Shown here: in pieces, positions 52,039 through 61,364 of the stretch
Layout of the letters: each line of letters starts with the position of its first letter
Position numbering within the stretch: position 1 is the stretch's first letter
Assembly (NCBI GenBank): GCA_002421005.1
Contig: DIJC01000015.1
Span: forward strand, 83,715-147,714
Origin: Enterobacteriaceae bacterium UBA5654
GTDB taxonomy: Bacteria > Pseudomonadota > Gammaproteobacteria > Enterobacterales > Enterobacteriaceae
Direction of reading: 5' to 3'
DNA: 64,000 nt
The notes under the pieces: generated by a model
The model's input: only the letters and a program-made list of their open reading frames with translations
The model's database searches: none
What the model was told of the DNA's origin: nothing
Program-made: the position numbers and the translations under genes

Positions 52039-52782
52039 ATGAAAAACACCGAACTGGAACAGCTGATTAACGAAAAGCTTAATAGCAGCACCTTCAGCGA
52101 CTACGGACCGAACGGTTTGCAGGTGGAAGGTAAAGAGACGGTGCAAAAGATTATCACCGGCGTCACCGCCAGCCAGGCATTGCTGGACGAAGCGGTACGT
52201 CAGCAGGCGGATGCGGTGATCGTGCATCATGGCTATTTCTGGAAAAACGAAACGCCGGTGATCCGGGGCATGAAGCGCAATCGCCTGAAAACGCTGCTGC
52301 AAAATGACATTAACCTTTACGGCTGGCACCTGCCGCTGGATGCGCACCCGGAACTGGGTAACAACGTCCAGCTTGCCGCGCTGCTCGGCATCACCGTGAA
52401 AGGAGAGATTGAGCCGCTGGTGCCGTGGGGCGAGCTGTCAATGCCGGTGCCGGGGCTGGAACTGGCCTCATGGATCGAGGCGCGCCTTGGACGCCGACCG
52501 TTGTGGAGCGGCGATACCGGGCCGGATTTGGTCCAGCGCGTGGCCTGGTGTACCGGCGGCGGGCAGGGATTTATCGACAGCGCGGCGCGTTTTGGCGTCG
52601 ATGCTTTCATCACCGGCGAAGTGTCGGAACAAACGATTCATTCGGCGCGCGAGCAGGAGCTGCATTTCTACGCCGCCGGACACCACGCCACTGAGCGCGG
52701 CGGCATTCGCGCCCTGAGCGAATGGCTGACCGAAAATACCGATCTGGATGTCACTTTTATTGATATCCCTAACCCGGCCTGA
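52039..52782 (+). CDS. ybgI: YbgI, NIF3-family dinuclear metal protein
   Basis: A 247-residue NIF3/DUF34 protein, same length as E. coli YbgI. The metal ligands H63, H64, D101, H215 and E219 are all in place (VHHGYF, LPLDAHPELGN, GHHATERGG). It forms a hexameric toroid in E. coli; the reaction is unsettled, and the GTP cyclohydrolase type 2 label is weakly supported. Start choice: of several ATG/GTG codons at 52033-52041 the last gives MKNTELEQL as in E. coli. First gene of ybgI-pxpBCA-nei. Confidence 0.95.
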   Translation: MKNTELEQLINEKLNSSTFSDYGPNGLQVEGKETVQKIITGVTASQALLDEAVRQQADAVIVHHGYFWKNETPVIRGMKRNRLKTLLQNDINLYGWHLPLDAHPELGNNVQLAALLGITVKGEIEPLVPWGELSMPVPGLELASWIEARLGRRPLWSGDTGPDLVQRVAWCTGGGQGFIDSAARFGVDAFITGEVSEQTIHSAREQELHFYAAGHHATERGGIRALSEWLTENTDLDVTFIDIPNPA

Positions 52783-52796
52783 AGAGAGGAAGTAGA

Positions 52797-53453
52797 GTGC
52801 AGCGAGCGCGTTGTTATTTGTCAGGAGAGACCGCCGTGGTGCTGGAGCTTGAGCCTCCGGTGACGCTGGCGAGCCAGAAGCGGATTTGGCGTTTGACCCA
52901 GCGTGTCGCGGAAATGCCAAACGTGGTGGAAGCCATTCCGGGGATGAACAATATCACCGTCGTGCTGCGCGATCCGCAGTCGCTGGCGCTGGATGCCATC
53001 GAGCGTTTACAGCGCTGGTGGGAGGAGAGCGAGGCGCTGGAGCCGGATTCGCGCGCTATTAATATTCCGGTGATCTACGGTGGCGCACAGGGGCCGGATC
53101 TGGGCGATGTCGCCCGTCACTGCGGGCTGAGTGAAAAACAGGTCGTGGAGCTGCATTCGTCGGTGGATTACGTGGTCTGGTTTCTTGGTTTTCAGCCAGG
53201 CTTCCCCTATCTGGGAGGCCTGCCGGAACCGCTGATCACGCCGCGTCGCGCCGAGCCTCGCGTGCTGGTGCCTGCCGGATCGGTGGGTATCGGCGGCGAG
53301 CAGACCGGCGTCTATCCGCTGCCGACGCCGGGCGGCTGGCAGCTCATCGGCGTTACGCCGCTGGCGCTGTTCGATCCGGCAAAAGATGAACCCGTTCTGC
53401 TGCGCCCCGGTGACACCGTGCGCTTTGTGCCGCAAAAGGAGGGCGTATGCTGA
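52797..53453 (+). CDS. pxpB: PxpB (YbgJ), 5-oxoprolinase subunit B
   Basis: A 218-residue protein (KipI/AHS1 type), the E. coli length, starting at a GTG 14 bases after ybgI. With PxpA and PxpC it hydrolyses 5-oxoproline to glutamate using ATP. Conserved blocks IPGMNNITV, WFLGFQPGFPYLGGLPEPL, RRAEPRVLVPAGSVGIGGEQTGVYP are intact. Overlaps pxpC by seven bases. Confidence 0.95.
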   Translation: MQRARCYLSGETAVVLELEPPVTLASQKRIWRLTQRVAEMPNVVEAIPGMNNITVVLRDPQSLALDAIERLQRWWEESEALEPDSRAINIPVIYGGAQGPDLGDVARHCGLSEKQVVELHSSVDYVVWFLGFQPGFPYLGGLPEPLITPRRAEPRVLVPAGSVGIGGEQTGVYPLPTPGGWQLIGVTPLALFDPAKDEPVLLRPGDTVRFVPQKEGVC

Positions 53454-54385
53454 ATATTATTCAAGCCGGGATGATGACAACGGTCCAGGACGGCGGGCGA
53501 ATTGGCCAGCGTCAGTCCGGGATCAGCCGGTGCGGCGCGCTGGATCTGCCTGCGCTGCATACGGCGAATCTGCTGGTGGGCAACGATAAAAACGCGGCAG
53601 CGCTGGAAATTGTGCTCGGCCAGTTTAGCGTTGAGTTTAAACAGGACGGCTGGTTTGCGCTGACCGGCGCTGGCTGCGACGCGAAGCTTGATGACCATGC
53701 CGTCTGGACCGGCTGGCGGCTTCAGGCGCGCGCCGGTCAGGTACTGACGCTGAAGCGTCCGCGCCACGGCGTGCGCAGCTATCTGGCGGTAGCCGGGGGC
53801 ATTGATGTACCGCAGGTGATGGGCTCGTACAGCACCGACCTGAAACTCGGCATCGGCGGGCTGGAAGGGCGGCTGTTGCAGGATGGCGACCAGCTCCGCG
53901 TCGGCATGCCCGCACGGGAATTCAGCGGCCCGCATGGGATCCGCCAGTTGCTGTGGGGCAATCGCCTGCGCGCACTGCCGGGGCCGGAATATCACGAATT
54001 CGACGCGGCATCGCAGGCGGCGTTCTGGCGGCTGCCGTGGCGTCTTAGCCCGCAAAGCAACCGGATGGGCTACCGTTTACAGGGGCAGGTGCTTCGTCGT
54101 AACACAGAACGCGAGCTGGTATCACATGGCCTGCTGCCGGGCATCGTCCAGGTTCCGCACAACGGTCAGCCGATCGTACTGATGAATGATGCCCAGACCA
54201 CCGGCGGCTATCCGCGCATTGCGTCTGTTATTGAAGCGGATATGTATCACCTGGCGCAGATCCCGCTGGGACAACCGATCCACTTTACCCCCTGCACGCT
54301 GGAAGAGGCGTTAAAAGCCCGCAGTGACCAGCAGCGTTACATTGAACAACTGGCGTGGCGACTGAATGACGACGATCGATCTTAA
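53447..54385 (+). CDS. pxpC: PxpC (YbgK), 5-oxoprolinase subunit C
   Basis: A 312-residue AHS2/KipA-type protein, two residues longer than E. coli YbgK. The start LNIIQAGMMTTVQDGGR, the GALDLPALHTANLLVGN block and the PQSNRMGYRLQG block are family hallmarks. Its ATG lies inside the end of pxpB and its own end overlaps pxpA by 20 bases, so the three subunits are made from tightly coupled frames. Confidence 0.95.
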   Translation: MLNIIQAGMMTTVQDGGRIGQRQSGISRCGALDLPALHTANLLVGNDKNAAALEIVLGQFSVEFKQDGWFALTGAGCDAKLDDHAVWTGWRLQARAGQVLTLKRPRHGVRSYLAVAGGIDVPQVMGSYSTDLKLGIGGLEGRLLQDGDQLRVGMPAREFSGPHGIRQLLWGNRLRALPGPEYHEFDAASQAAFWRLPWRLSPQSNRMGYRLQGQVLRRNTERELVSHGLLPGIVQVPHNGQPIVLMNDAQTTGGYPRIASVIEADMYHLAQIPLGQPIHFTPCTLEEALKARSDQQRYIEQLAWRLNDDDRS

Positions 54386-55094
54386 CGCCGATGTTGGCGA
54401 AGGCTGCGCCAGCGATGGCGAACTCTTCACCTTAATTTCCTCAGCCAATATTGCCTGTGGCTTCCACGCGGGCGATGCGTACACCATGCTGACGAGCGTT
54501 CGCGCCGCGTTAAAAAACAACGTGGCGATTGGCGCGCATCCGGGCTTCCCCGACCGGGAGAACGTTGGCCGTACCGCCATGCAGTTGCCGCCGGAGACGG
54601 TCCGTGCCCAGACGCTGTATCAGATCGGTGCGCTGGCGGCGATAGCCCGCGCGGAAGGCGGTGCCCTGCGCCATGTCAAACCGCACGGAATGCTCTACAA
54701 CCAGGCGGCGAAAGATCCGCAGCTGGCGGATGCCATCGCCCGCGCGACTCACGCCTTTTCGCCGGAGCTGATCCTCGTCGGGCTGGCGGGCAGCGAGCTT
54801 ATCCGCGCCGGAGAACGTTACGGTTTGCGCACCCGTCAGGAAGTGTTTGCTGACCGGGGCTATCAGGCTGACGGTAGCCTGGTGCCGCGCGGCCAGCCGG
54901 GGGCGCTGACTGAGAATGAACAGCAGGCGCTGGAGATGATCCTGCGCGGGCGAGTGATGAGCATTGACCGGCAGTGGGTGGCAGTGAAGGCTGATACGCT
55001 GTGCCTGCACGGTGACGGCGATCGCGCGCTGGATCATGCCCGCCGTTTACGGGCTGCCTTTGCGGCGCAGGGCATCGTCGTCAGCGCACAATAG
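54366..55094 (+). CDS. pxpA: PxpA (YbgL), 5-oxoprolinase subunit A
   Basis: A 242-residue LamB/YcsF-family protein. DLNADVGEGCASD, IACGFHAGDA, GAHPGFPDRENVGR and VKPHGMLYNQAA are conserved metal/active-site blocks. Slightly shorter than E. coli YbgL (244) because a few residues near 200 are missing. Its start is within pxpC, with a 20-base overlap. Upstream of nei by 46 bases. Confidence 0.95.
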   Translation: MTTIDLNADVGEGCASDGELFTLISSANIACGFHAGDAYTMLTSVRAALKNNVAIGAHPGFPDRENVGRTAMQLPPETVRAQTLYQIGALAAIARAEGGALRHVKPHGMLYNQAAKDPQLADAIARATHAFSPELILVGLAGSELIRAGERYGLRTRQEVFADRGYQADGSLVPRGQPGALTENEQQALEMILRGRVMSIDRQWVAVKADTLCLHGDGDRALDHARRLRAAFAAQGIVVSAQ

Positions 55095-55140
55095 CGTTTG
55101 CGGATTGCCGAACGCCAGAAATCATTAATCAGGAGACACT

Positions 55141-55932
55141 ATGCCAGAAGGCCCGGAGATCCGCCGCGCGGCGGACAGCCTCGAAGCCGCCGTCAAAGGT
55201 CAACCGCTTACCGAAGCCTGGTTTGCCTTCCCCCAGCTACAGCGCTATTCCGCCAGCCTGCTGGGGGAGCGGATAGACGCCATCGAAACGCGCGGTAAGG
55301 CGCTGCTGACCCACTTTTCAAACGGTCTGACCCTCTACAGCCATAACCAGCTTTACGGCGTCTGGCGGGTGGTTGACGCGGGCGAAACGCCCCAGTCATC
55401 GCGCGTGCTGCGGGTGAAACTGCAAACGGCGGAAAAGGCAATTTTGCTCTACAGCGCTTCGGATATTGAAATGCTGACCGTCGATGAACTGGCTCAGCAT
55501 CCGTTTTTACTGCGCGTCGGGCCGGACGTGCTGGATATGACGCTGACGGCACAGGAGGTCAAAGAGCGTCTGCTTTCCCGACGTTTTTGCCGCCGCCAGT
55601 TTTCCGGGCTGCTGCTGGATCAGGCGTTTCTCGCCGGACTGGGCAACTATCTGCGGGTGGAAATCCTCTGGCATACGGGTCTTGCCCCCAGCCATAAAGC
55701 CGCTGAAATCAGCGAACCACAACTGGATGCGCTGGCCCACGCGCTGCTGGGGATCCCGCGTCTTTCTTACCAGACCCGCGGTAAGGTGAACGAGAAAAAA
55801 CATCACGGCGCGCTGTTTCGCTTTAAGGTGTTTCATCGGGCAGGAAAGAAATGCGAGCGCTGCGGGGGAATAATTGAAAAAACCACGCTCTCATCGCGTC
55901 CCTTTTACTGGTGTCCGGGCTGCCAGAAATAG
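55141..55932 (+). CDS. nei: Nei, endonuclease VIII
   Basis: A 263-residue DNA glycosylase/AP lyase removing oxidised pyrimidines. The catalytic N-terminus PEGPEIRRA gives P2 and E3 after Met removal counting from Met1, with K53 in the beta-sheet (RGKALL). The zinc finger uses C238, C241, C258 and C261. Same length as E. coli Nei. Last gene of the ybgI-pxp-nei run. Confidence 0.97.
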   Translation: MPEGPEIRRAADSLEAAVKGQPLTEAWFAFPQLQRYSASLLGERIDAIETRGKALLTHFSNGLTLYSHNQLYGVWRVVDAGETPQSSRVLRVKLQTAEKAILLYSASDIEMLTVDELAQHPFLLRVGPDVLDMTLTAQEVKERLLSRRFCRRQFSGLLLDQAFLAGLGNYLRVEILWHTGLAPSHKAAEISEPQLDALAHALLGIPRLSYQTRGKVNEKKHHGALFRFKVFHRAGKKCERCGGIIEKTTLSSRPFYWCPGCQK

Positions 55933-55961
55933 AAAAACCCCGTATAAAATACGGGGTTTTT
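55933..55961. terminator. Terminator between nei and gltA
   Basis: AAAAACCCCGTA and TACGGGGTTTTT form a 12-bp stem with a short loop between the converging genes nei and gltA; T runs on both strands. Confidence 0.9.
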
Positions 55962-55992
55962 GCACGCTGGCGTGTAAAACGTCAATCCGCCG

Positions 55993-57279
55993 TCAGTGTT
56001 TTTTGACGTCGGATTTGAAATCACGCTGGTCGTAGCCGGTATAGAGCTGACGCGGACGCGCAATCTTAATGCCGTCGTCATGCATTTCATTCCAGTGTGC
56101 AATCCAGCCCACGGTACGCGCCATCGCGAAGATCACCGTAAACATAGAGGACGGGATGCCCATCGCTTTCAGGATGATACCGGAGTAGAAATCGACGTTC
56201 GGGTACAGTTTACGCTCGATAAAGTACGGGTCGTTCAGGGCGATGTTTTCCAGCTCCATCGCCACTTCCAGCAGATCGTCTTTCGTACCCAGTTCTTTCA
56301 GCACTTCATGACAGGTTTCACGCATCACCGTGGCACGCGGATCGTAGTTCTTGTACACGCGGTGACCAAAGCCCATCAGACGGAACGAATCATTCTTGTC
56401 TTTCGCGCGGCGCAGGAATTCAGGAATGTGTTTCACAGAGCTGATTTCTTCCAGCATTTTCAGCGCGGCTTCGTTCGCGCCGCCGTGTGCCGGTCCCCAC
56501 AGCGAGGCGATACCCGCCGCGATACAGGCAAATGGATTCGCGCCGGATGAACCTGCGGTACGCACGGTAGACGTGGAGGCGTTTTGCTCGTGGTCGGCAT
56601 GGAGGATCAGAATGCGGTCCATTGCCCGTTCCAGAACCGGATTCACTTCGTACTGTTCGCACGGCGTGGCGAACATCATGTGCAGGAAATTGCCCGCATA
56701 GGACAAGTCGTTACGCGGATACACGAACGGCTGACCAATCGAATATTTGTAACACATCGCTGCCACGGTCGGCATTTTGGAGAGCAGACGGAAAGCGGCA
56801 ATTTCACGGTGACGTGAATTATTCACATCCAGCGAGTCGTGATAGAACGCCGCCAGCGCGCCGGTCACACCGCACAGCACCGCCATAGGGTGCGAGTCAC
56901 GACGAAAACCGTGGAACAGGCGGGTGATTTGCTCGTGGATCATGGTGTGGCGGGTAACGATAGTCTGGAAATCTTTATATTCTTGCTGGGTCGGTTTTTC
57001 GCCGTACAGCAGGATATAACAGACTTCCAGATAGTTAGATCCGGTCGCCAGTTGGTCGATAGGGAAACCGCGATGCAACAGAATGCCTTCGTCACCGTCA
57101 ATGTAGGTGATTTTGGATTCGCAAGATGCGGTGGAGGTGAAACCAGGGTCAAATGTGAAAACGCCTTTTGATCCCAGACTACGGATATCGATTACATCCT
57201 GACCTAGCGTGCCTTTTAGCACATCCAGTTCAACGGCATCGTCACCACCGAGGGTGAGCTTTGCTTTATTATCAGCCAT
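55993..57279 (-). CDS. gltA: GltA, citrate synthase (type II)
   Basis: A 428-residue hexameric, NADH-sensitive citrate synthase condensing acetyl-CoA and oxaloacetate. Catalytic blocks are ILHADHEQN (His near 265), GPAHGGANE (His near 306) and the Asp near 363 in the DLLEVAMELE region. The NADH-binding N-terminal domain of the Gram-negative type is present. One residue longer at the C-terminus than E. coli GltA. Divergent from sdhCDAB. Confidence 0.98.
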   Translation of the reverse strand: MADNKAKLTLGGDDAVELDVLKGTLGQDVIDIRSLGSKGVFTFDPGFTSTASCESKITYIDGDEGILLHRGFPIDQLATGSNYLEVCYILLYGEKPTQQEYKDFQTIVTRHTMIHEQITRLFHGFRRDSHPMAVLCGVTGALAAFYHDSLDVNNSRHREIAAFRLLSKMPTVAAMCYKYSIGQPFVYPRNDLSYAGNFLHMMFATPCEQYEVNPVLERAMDRILILHADHEQNASTSTVRTAGSSGANPFACIAAGIASLWGPAHGGANEAALKMLEEISSVKHIPEFLRRAKDKNDSFRLMGFGHRVYKNYDPRATVMRETCHEVLKELGTKDDLLEVAMELENIALNDPYFIERKLYPNVDFYSGIILKAMGIPSSMFTVIFAMARTVGWIAHWNEMHDDGIKIARPRQLYTGYDQRDFKSDVKKH

Positions 57280-57500
57280 TTACGGTCTCCTTAGCGCCTT
57301 ATTGCTTAAGACTGCCGCCAGCCGGATTTGCCTTCAGTCTGTTAATAAACGTGACCAGTTTGTTATTTGGCTCGCAGCTCTGTGTTTATACAGGGAAACC
57401 AGGGTACAGAGCGATGGGCGCTTGCAGGTACACGTCAAAATTCCAGCGAAACAACAGCAAATCAGGGTGTTGCAATCCGAATCTTCAAACCTGTCTATCA

Positions 57501-57529
57501 CTAATACCTGTACTGATTACAGCGGTCAA
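57501..57529 (-). promoter_or_regulatory. Candidate gltA promoter
   Basis: On the minus strand TTGACC and TATTAG are 17 bp apart, about 220 bases upstream of the gltA start. Confidence 0.6.
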
Positions 57530-57730
57530 TAACATCTCACTGTTACATAACTTATTCGCAGGTGAAAGAGTGACCCCATAACTTTTACGCATTATATGAC
57601 TTTTCGGCTATCGTTTGTAACAAGAATGTTTAATATTTGTCAAATCAGATGATTAAAATTTAAAATAATGTTGTTATCGTGACCCGGATCACTGTTCAGC
57701 ATAAAACCCGACAAACTATATGTAGGTTAA

Positions 57731-57759
57731 TTGTAATGATTTTGTGAACATCCTATACT
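57731..57759 (+). promoter_or_regulatory. sdhCDAB promoter
   Basis: TTGTAA and TATACT are 17 bp apart, in a block (TGATTTTGTGAACA...CTGCCGCCAGGTCTCCGG) conserved with the E. coli sdh promoter. The ATG of sdhC is about 170 bases downstream. Confidence 0.8.
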
Positions 57760-57931
57760 GCCGCCAGGTCTCCGGAATATGCTGCTATCCCGAGCCACCC
57801 AGCGTTAGCCCGCGTCGTTTGGACTTTTGCGAAAGTTTTTTTCCATGACGAGTGGTTATAGAAAGGACGCTGTCTGACCCGCACGCAGACCGGAGGAAGG
57901 GAACAATAAGAACAGCATGTGGGCGTTATTC

Positions 57932-58321
57932 ATGATAAAAAATGTCAAAAAACAAAGACCTGTTAACCTGGATTTGACAACGATCCGGTTTCCCGTAACG
58001 GCTATAGCGTCCATTCTCCACCGCGTGTCCGGCGTGATCACTTTTGTGGCGGTCGGTTTACTGCTGTGGTTGCTGGGCACCAGCCTCTCCTCGCCTGAAG
58101 GCTTCCTTACCGCGTCGTCCATCATGGACAGCTTTTTTGTTAAATTCATCCTGTGGGGCATTCTTACCGCGCTGGCGTATCACGCCGTCGGTGGTATCCG
58201 CCATATGCTGATGGACGTGGGTTATCTGGAAGAAACTTTTGCGGCAGGACAGCGCTCCGCTACGCTTTCTTTTGTTATTACTGTCGTGCTTTCAATTCTC
58301 GCAGGAGTCCTCGTATGGTAA
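57932..58321 (+). CDS. sdhC: SdhC, succinate dehydrogenase cytochrome b556 subunit
   Basis: A 129-residue membrane anchor with three helices. Heme ligand H84 (LAYHAVGG) and quinone-site residues S27 and R31 (ASILHRVSG) are present. The ATG at 57932 gives MIKNVKKQRP, the E. coli start; an in-frame ATG five codons upstream is an alternative. Overlaps sdhD by seven bases. Confidence 0.97.
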   Translation: MIKNVKKQRPVNLDLTTIRFPVTAIASILHRVSGVITFVAVGLLLWLLGTSLSSPEGFLTASSIMDSFFVKFILWGILTALAYHAVGGIRHMLMDVGYLEETFAAGQRSATLSFVITVVLSILAGVLVW

Positions 58322-58662
58322 GCAACGCCTCAGCATTAGGACGCAACGGCGTACATGACTTCATTCTGGTTCGCGCTACAGCGATTATTCTGACCCTGTA
58401 CATTATTTACATGGTCGGTTTCTTCGCCATCACCCGCGATATCACCTGGGAAGTCTGGTCAGGTTTCTTTGCTTCCGCTTTCACCAAAGTGTTTACCCTG
58501 CTGGCACTGTTTTCAGTTTTGATCCATGCCTGGATTGGCATGTGGCAGGTGTTAACCGACTACGTTAAATCACTGGCGCTGCGTCTGACGCTGCAACTGC
58601 TTATTGTTATCGCGCTGGTGGCATACGTGATTTATGGATTCGTTGTGGTGTGGGGTGTGTAA
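58315..58662 (+). CDS. sdhD: SdhD, succinate dehydrogenase membrane anchor subunit
   Basis: A 115-residue anchor with three membrane helices. Heme ligand H71 (SVLIHAWIG) and ubiquinone-site Y83 (LTDYVK) are intact. Together with SdhC it holds heme b and the quinone site. The start MVSNASALGR is inside the sdhC end, and the stop shares one base with the sdhA ATG. A longer in-frame reading upstream lies over sdhC and is rejected. Confidence 0.97.
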   Translation: MVSNASALGRNGVHDFILVRATAIILTLYIIYMVGFFAITRDITWEVWSGFFASAFTKVFTLLALFSVLIHAWIGMWQVLTDYVKSLALRLTLQLLIVIALVAYVIYGFVVVWGV

Positions 58663-60428
58663 TGAAACTGGACGTCAGAGAATTTGATGCTGTTGTGATT
58701 GGTGCCGGTGGCGCAGGTATGCGCGCGGCGCTGCAAATTTCCCAGAGCGGCCAGACCTGTGCGCTGCTCTCTAAAGTGTTCCCGACCCGCTCGCACACCG
58801 TTTCCGCGCAGGGCGGCATTACCGTCGCGCTGGGCAATACCCATGAAGATAACTGGGAATGGCACATGTACGACACCGTAAAAGGGTCGGACTATATCGG
58901 TGACCAGGACGCGATTGAATATATGTGTAAAACCGGCCCGGAAGCGATTCTGGAACTGGAACACATGGGCCTGCCGTTCTCCCGTCTTGATGACGGTAAA
59001 ATTTACCAGCGTCCGTTTGGCGGCCAGTCGAAAAACTTCGGCGGCGAGCAGGCGGCACGCACCGCAGCGGCGGCTGACCGTACCGGTCACGCGCTGCTGC
59101 ATACGCTTTATCAGCAAAACCTGAAAAACAAAACCACGATTTTCTCCGAATGGTACGCGCTGGATCTGGTGAAAAATGACGATGGTGCCGTGGTTGGCTG
59201 TACCGCACTGTGCATCGAAACCGGTGAAGTGGTGTACTTCAAAGCGAAAGCGACCGTGCTGGCGACCGGCGGCGCGGGCCGTATTTACCAGTCCACCACC
59301 AATGCGCACATTAATACCGGCGACGGCGTGGGTATGGCGCTGCGTGCGGGCGTGCCGGTGCAGGATATGGAAATGTGGCAGTTCCACCCGACCGGCATCG
59401 CCGGGGCAGGGGTACTGGTGACGGAAGGCTGCCGTGGTGAAGGCGGCTATCTGCTGAACAAACACGGCGAGCGCTTTATGGAGCGTTACGCGCCGAATGC
59501 AAAAGATCTGGCGGGCCGCGACGTGGTTGCGCGTTCCATCATGATCGAAATCCGTGAAGGTCGCGGCTGCGACGGTCCGTGGGGACCGCACGCTAAATTA
59601 AAACTCGACCATCTGGGTAAAGAGGTACTGGAATCCCGCCTGCCGGGTATTCTCGAACTCTCCCGTACCTTTGCTCACGTTGATCCGGTGAAAGAGCCGA
59701 TTCCGGTGATCCCGACCTGCCACTATATGATGGGCGGCATTCCGACCAAAGTGACCGGTCAGGCGCTGACGGTGAATGAGCAGGGCGAAGACGTGGTGAT
59801 CCCCGGCCTGTTCGCGGTAGGTGAAATCGCCTGCGTATCGGTCCACGGCGCGAACCGTCTTGGCGGCAACTCGCTGCTTGACCTGGTGGTGTTTGGTCGC
59901 GCGGCAGGTCTGCATCTGCTGGAGTCCATCGCTGAGCAGGGCGAACTGCGCGATGCCAGCGAAGCCGATATCGAAAAATCGCTGGAGCGCCTCAATCGCT
60001 GGAACAACAACCGCGACGGCGAAGATCCGGTGGTCATCCGCAAAGCGTTGCAGGAATGTATGCAGCATAACTTCTCGGTATTCCGCGAAGGCGACGCGAT
60101 GGCAAAAGGGCTGGAGCAGCTTAAGCAAATCCGTGAGCGTTTGAAAAATGCCCGTCTGGATGACACCTCCAGCGAATTCAACACCCAGCGCGTTGAATGC
60201 CTGGAGCTGGATAACCTGATGGAAACCGCGTATGCGACGGCGGTATCTGCTAACTTCCGCACCGAAAGCCGTGGCGCGCACAGCCGCTTCGACTTCCCGG
60301 ATCGCGACGATGAAAACTGGCTTTGCCATAGCCTGTATCTGCCGCAGTCGGAATCCATGACGCGTCGCAGCGTCAATATGGAGCCGAAACTGCGCCCGGC
60401 GTTCCCGCCGAAGATTCGTACTTATTAA
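58662..60428 (+). CDS. sdhA: SdhA, succinate dehydrogenase flavoprotein
   Basis: A 588-residue flavoprotein oxidising succinate to fumarate. FAD is covalently bound at H45 (TRSHTVSAQGG); the Rossmann motif GAGGAGM is at 14-20. Substrate residues in HPTGIAGAG, the catalytic arginine in RDVVARS (near 286) and HYMMGGIPT are present. Same length as E. coli SdhA. Its ATG overlaps the sdhD stop by one base. Confidence 0.98.
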   Translation: MKLDVREFDAVVIGAGGAGMRAALQISQSGQTCALLSKVFPTRSHTVSAQGGITVALGNTHEDNWEWHMYDTVKGSDYIGDQDAIEYMCKTGPEAILELEHMGLPFSRLDDGKIYQRPFGGQSKNFGGEQAARTAAAADRTGHALLHTLYQQNLKNKTTIFSEWYALDLVKNDDGAVVGCTALCIETGEVVYFKAKATVLATGGAGRIYQSTTNAHINTGDGVGMALRAGVPVQDMEMWQFHPTGIAGAGVLVTEGCRGEGGYLLNKHGERFMERYAPNAKDLAGRDVVARSIMIEIREGRGCDGPWGPHAKLKLDHLGKEVLESRLPGILELSRTFAHVDPVKEPIPVIPTCHYMMGGIPTKVTGQALTVNEQGEDVVIPGLFAVGEIACVSVHGANRLGGNSLLDLVVFGRAAGLHLLESIAEQGELRDASEADIEKSLERLNRWNNNRDGEDPVVIRKALQECMQHNFSVFREGDAMAKGLEQLKQIRERLKNARLDDTSSEFNTQRVECLELDNLMETAYATAVSANFRTESRGAHSRFDFPDRDDENWLCHSLYLPQSESMTRRSVNMEPKLRPAFPPKIRTY

Positions 60429-60443
60429 TGCGGAGACAGGAAA

Positions 60444-61160
60444 ATGAAATTCGAATTTTCAGTTTATCGTTATAACCCGGATGTTGATGACGCTCCGCGT
60501 ATGCAGGATTACTCGCTGGAGGGCGAAGAAGGGCGCGACATGATGTTGCTCGATGCCCTGATGCTGCTGAAAGAGCAGGACCCCAGCCTGTCGTTTCGCC
60601 GCTCGTGCCGTGAAGGGGTTTGCGGCTCCGACGGTCTGAACATGAACGGCAAAAACGGTCTGGCCTGCATCACGCCGCTCTCGGCGCTGGGCAACGGCAA
60701 GAAGAAGATTGTTATCCGTCCGCTGCCGGGCCTGCCGGTGATCCGCGATTTGGTGGTGGACATGGGGCAATTCTACGCACAATATGAGAAGATTAAGCCT
60801 TACTTGTTGAATAATGGGCAAAATCCACCCGCTCGCGAGCATTTGCAGATGCCTGAGCAGCGGGAAAAACTCGACGGGCTGTACGAGTGTATTCTGTGTG
60901 CGTGCTGTTCAACGTCCTGCCCGTCCTTCTGGTGGAACCCGGATAAGTTCATCGGCCCGGCAGGTTTGCTGGCAGCTTATCGCTTCCTGATCGACAGCCG
61001 CGATACCGAAACCGACAGCCGTCTTGAAGGATTAAGTGACGCTTTCAGCGTATTCCGCTGCCATAGCATCATGAACTGCGTCAGTGTGTGTCCGAAGGGG
61101 CTAAACCCGACGCGCGCCATCGGCCATATTAAGTCGATGCTGTTACAACGCAGTGCCTGA
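60444..61160 (+). CDS. sdhB: SdhB, succinate dehydrogenase iron-sulfur subunit
   Basis: A 238-residue subunit carrying three clusters. The [2Fe-2S] site uses C55, C60, D63 and C75, with aspartate in place of a cysteine exactly as in E. coli. The CILCACCSTSCP block (C149-C159) and CHSIMNCVSVCP block (C206-C216) hold the [4Fe-4S] and [3Fe-4S] clusters. It starts 15 bases after sdhA with GGAGA upstream. Confidence 0.98.
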   Translation: MKFEFSVYRYNPDVDDAPRMQDYSLEGEEGRDMMLLDALMLLKEQDPSLSFRRSCREGVCGSDGLNMNGKNGLACITPLSALGNGKKKIVIRPLPGLPVIRDLVVDMGQFYAQYEKIKPYLLNNGQNPPAREHLQMPEQREKLDGLYECILCACCSTSCPSFWWNPDKFIGPAGLLAAYRFLIDSRDTETDSRLEGLSDAFSVFRCHSIMNCVSVCPKGLNPTRAIGHIKSMLLQRSA

Positions 61161-61166
61161 TTGATC

Positions 61167-61251
61167 GCCCTCTCCCTGGCGCGGGAGAGGGCATAAAAAG
61201 TGCAGGAAACCTCTAAAAACTGCCCCCTCTTGCTGACAGTTTTTAAAGGTT
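61167..61251 (+). other. Two hairpins in the sdhB-sucA spacer
   Basis: First, GCCCTCTCCC and GGGAGAGGGC (61167-61176 with 61183-61192) form a 10-bp stem. Second, AACCTCTAAAAACTG and CAGTTTTTAAAGGTT (61208-61222 with 61237-61251) form a 15-bp stem with one mismatch. Neither has a plus-strand T run after it, so read-through from sdh into suc is expected; the elements may protect or process the mRNA. Confidence 0.6.
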
Positions 61252-61364
61252 CCTTCGCGGGCCAAATGAGAAGAGCTCGCAAGTGAACCCTGGGACGTAC
61301 GCCTTGCCGCGTGCGTTGTAGTTATCCACGGCGAAGTAAGCATATAGATGCTTAAGGGATCACG

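Larger units (their letters stand above)
57280..57931. promoter_or_regulatory. gltA-sdhC divergent regulatory region
   Basis: A 652-base stretch without a supported gene. It holds the gltA promoter (57501-57529), the sdhC promoter (57731-57759), an AT-rich centre (57590-57730) and the long sdh leader. In E. coli this region binds ArcA and CRP, and the sdh leader is the target of RyhB and Spot 42; I did not resolve individual sites. Confidence 0.8.
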
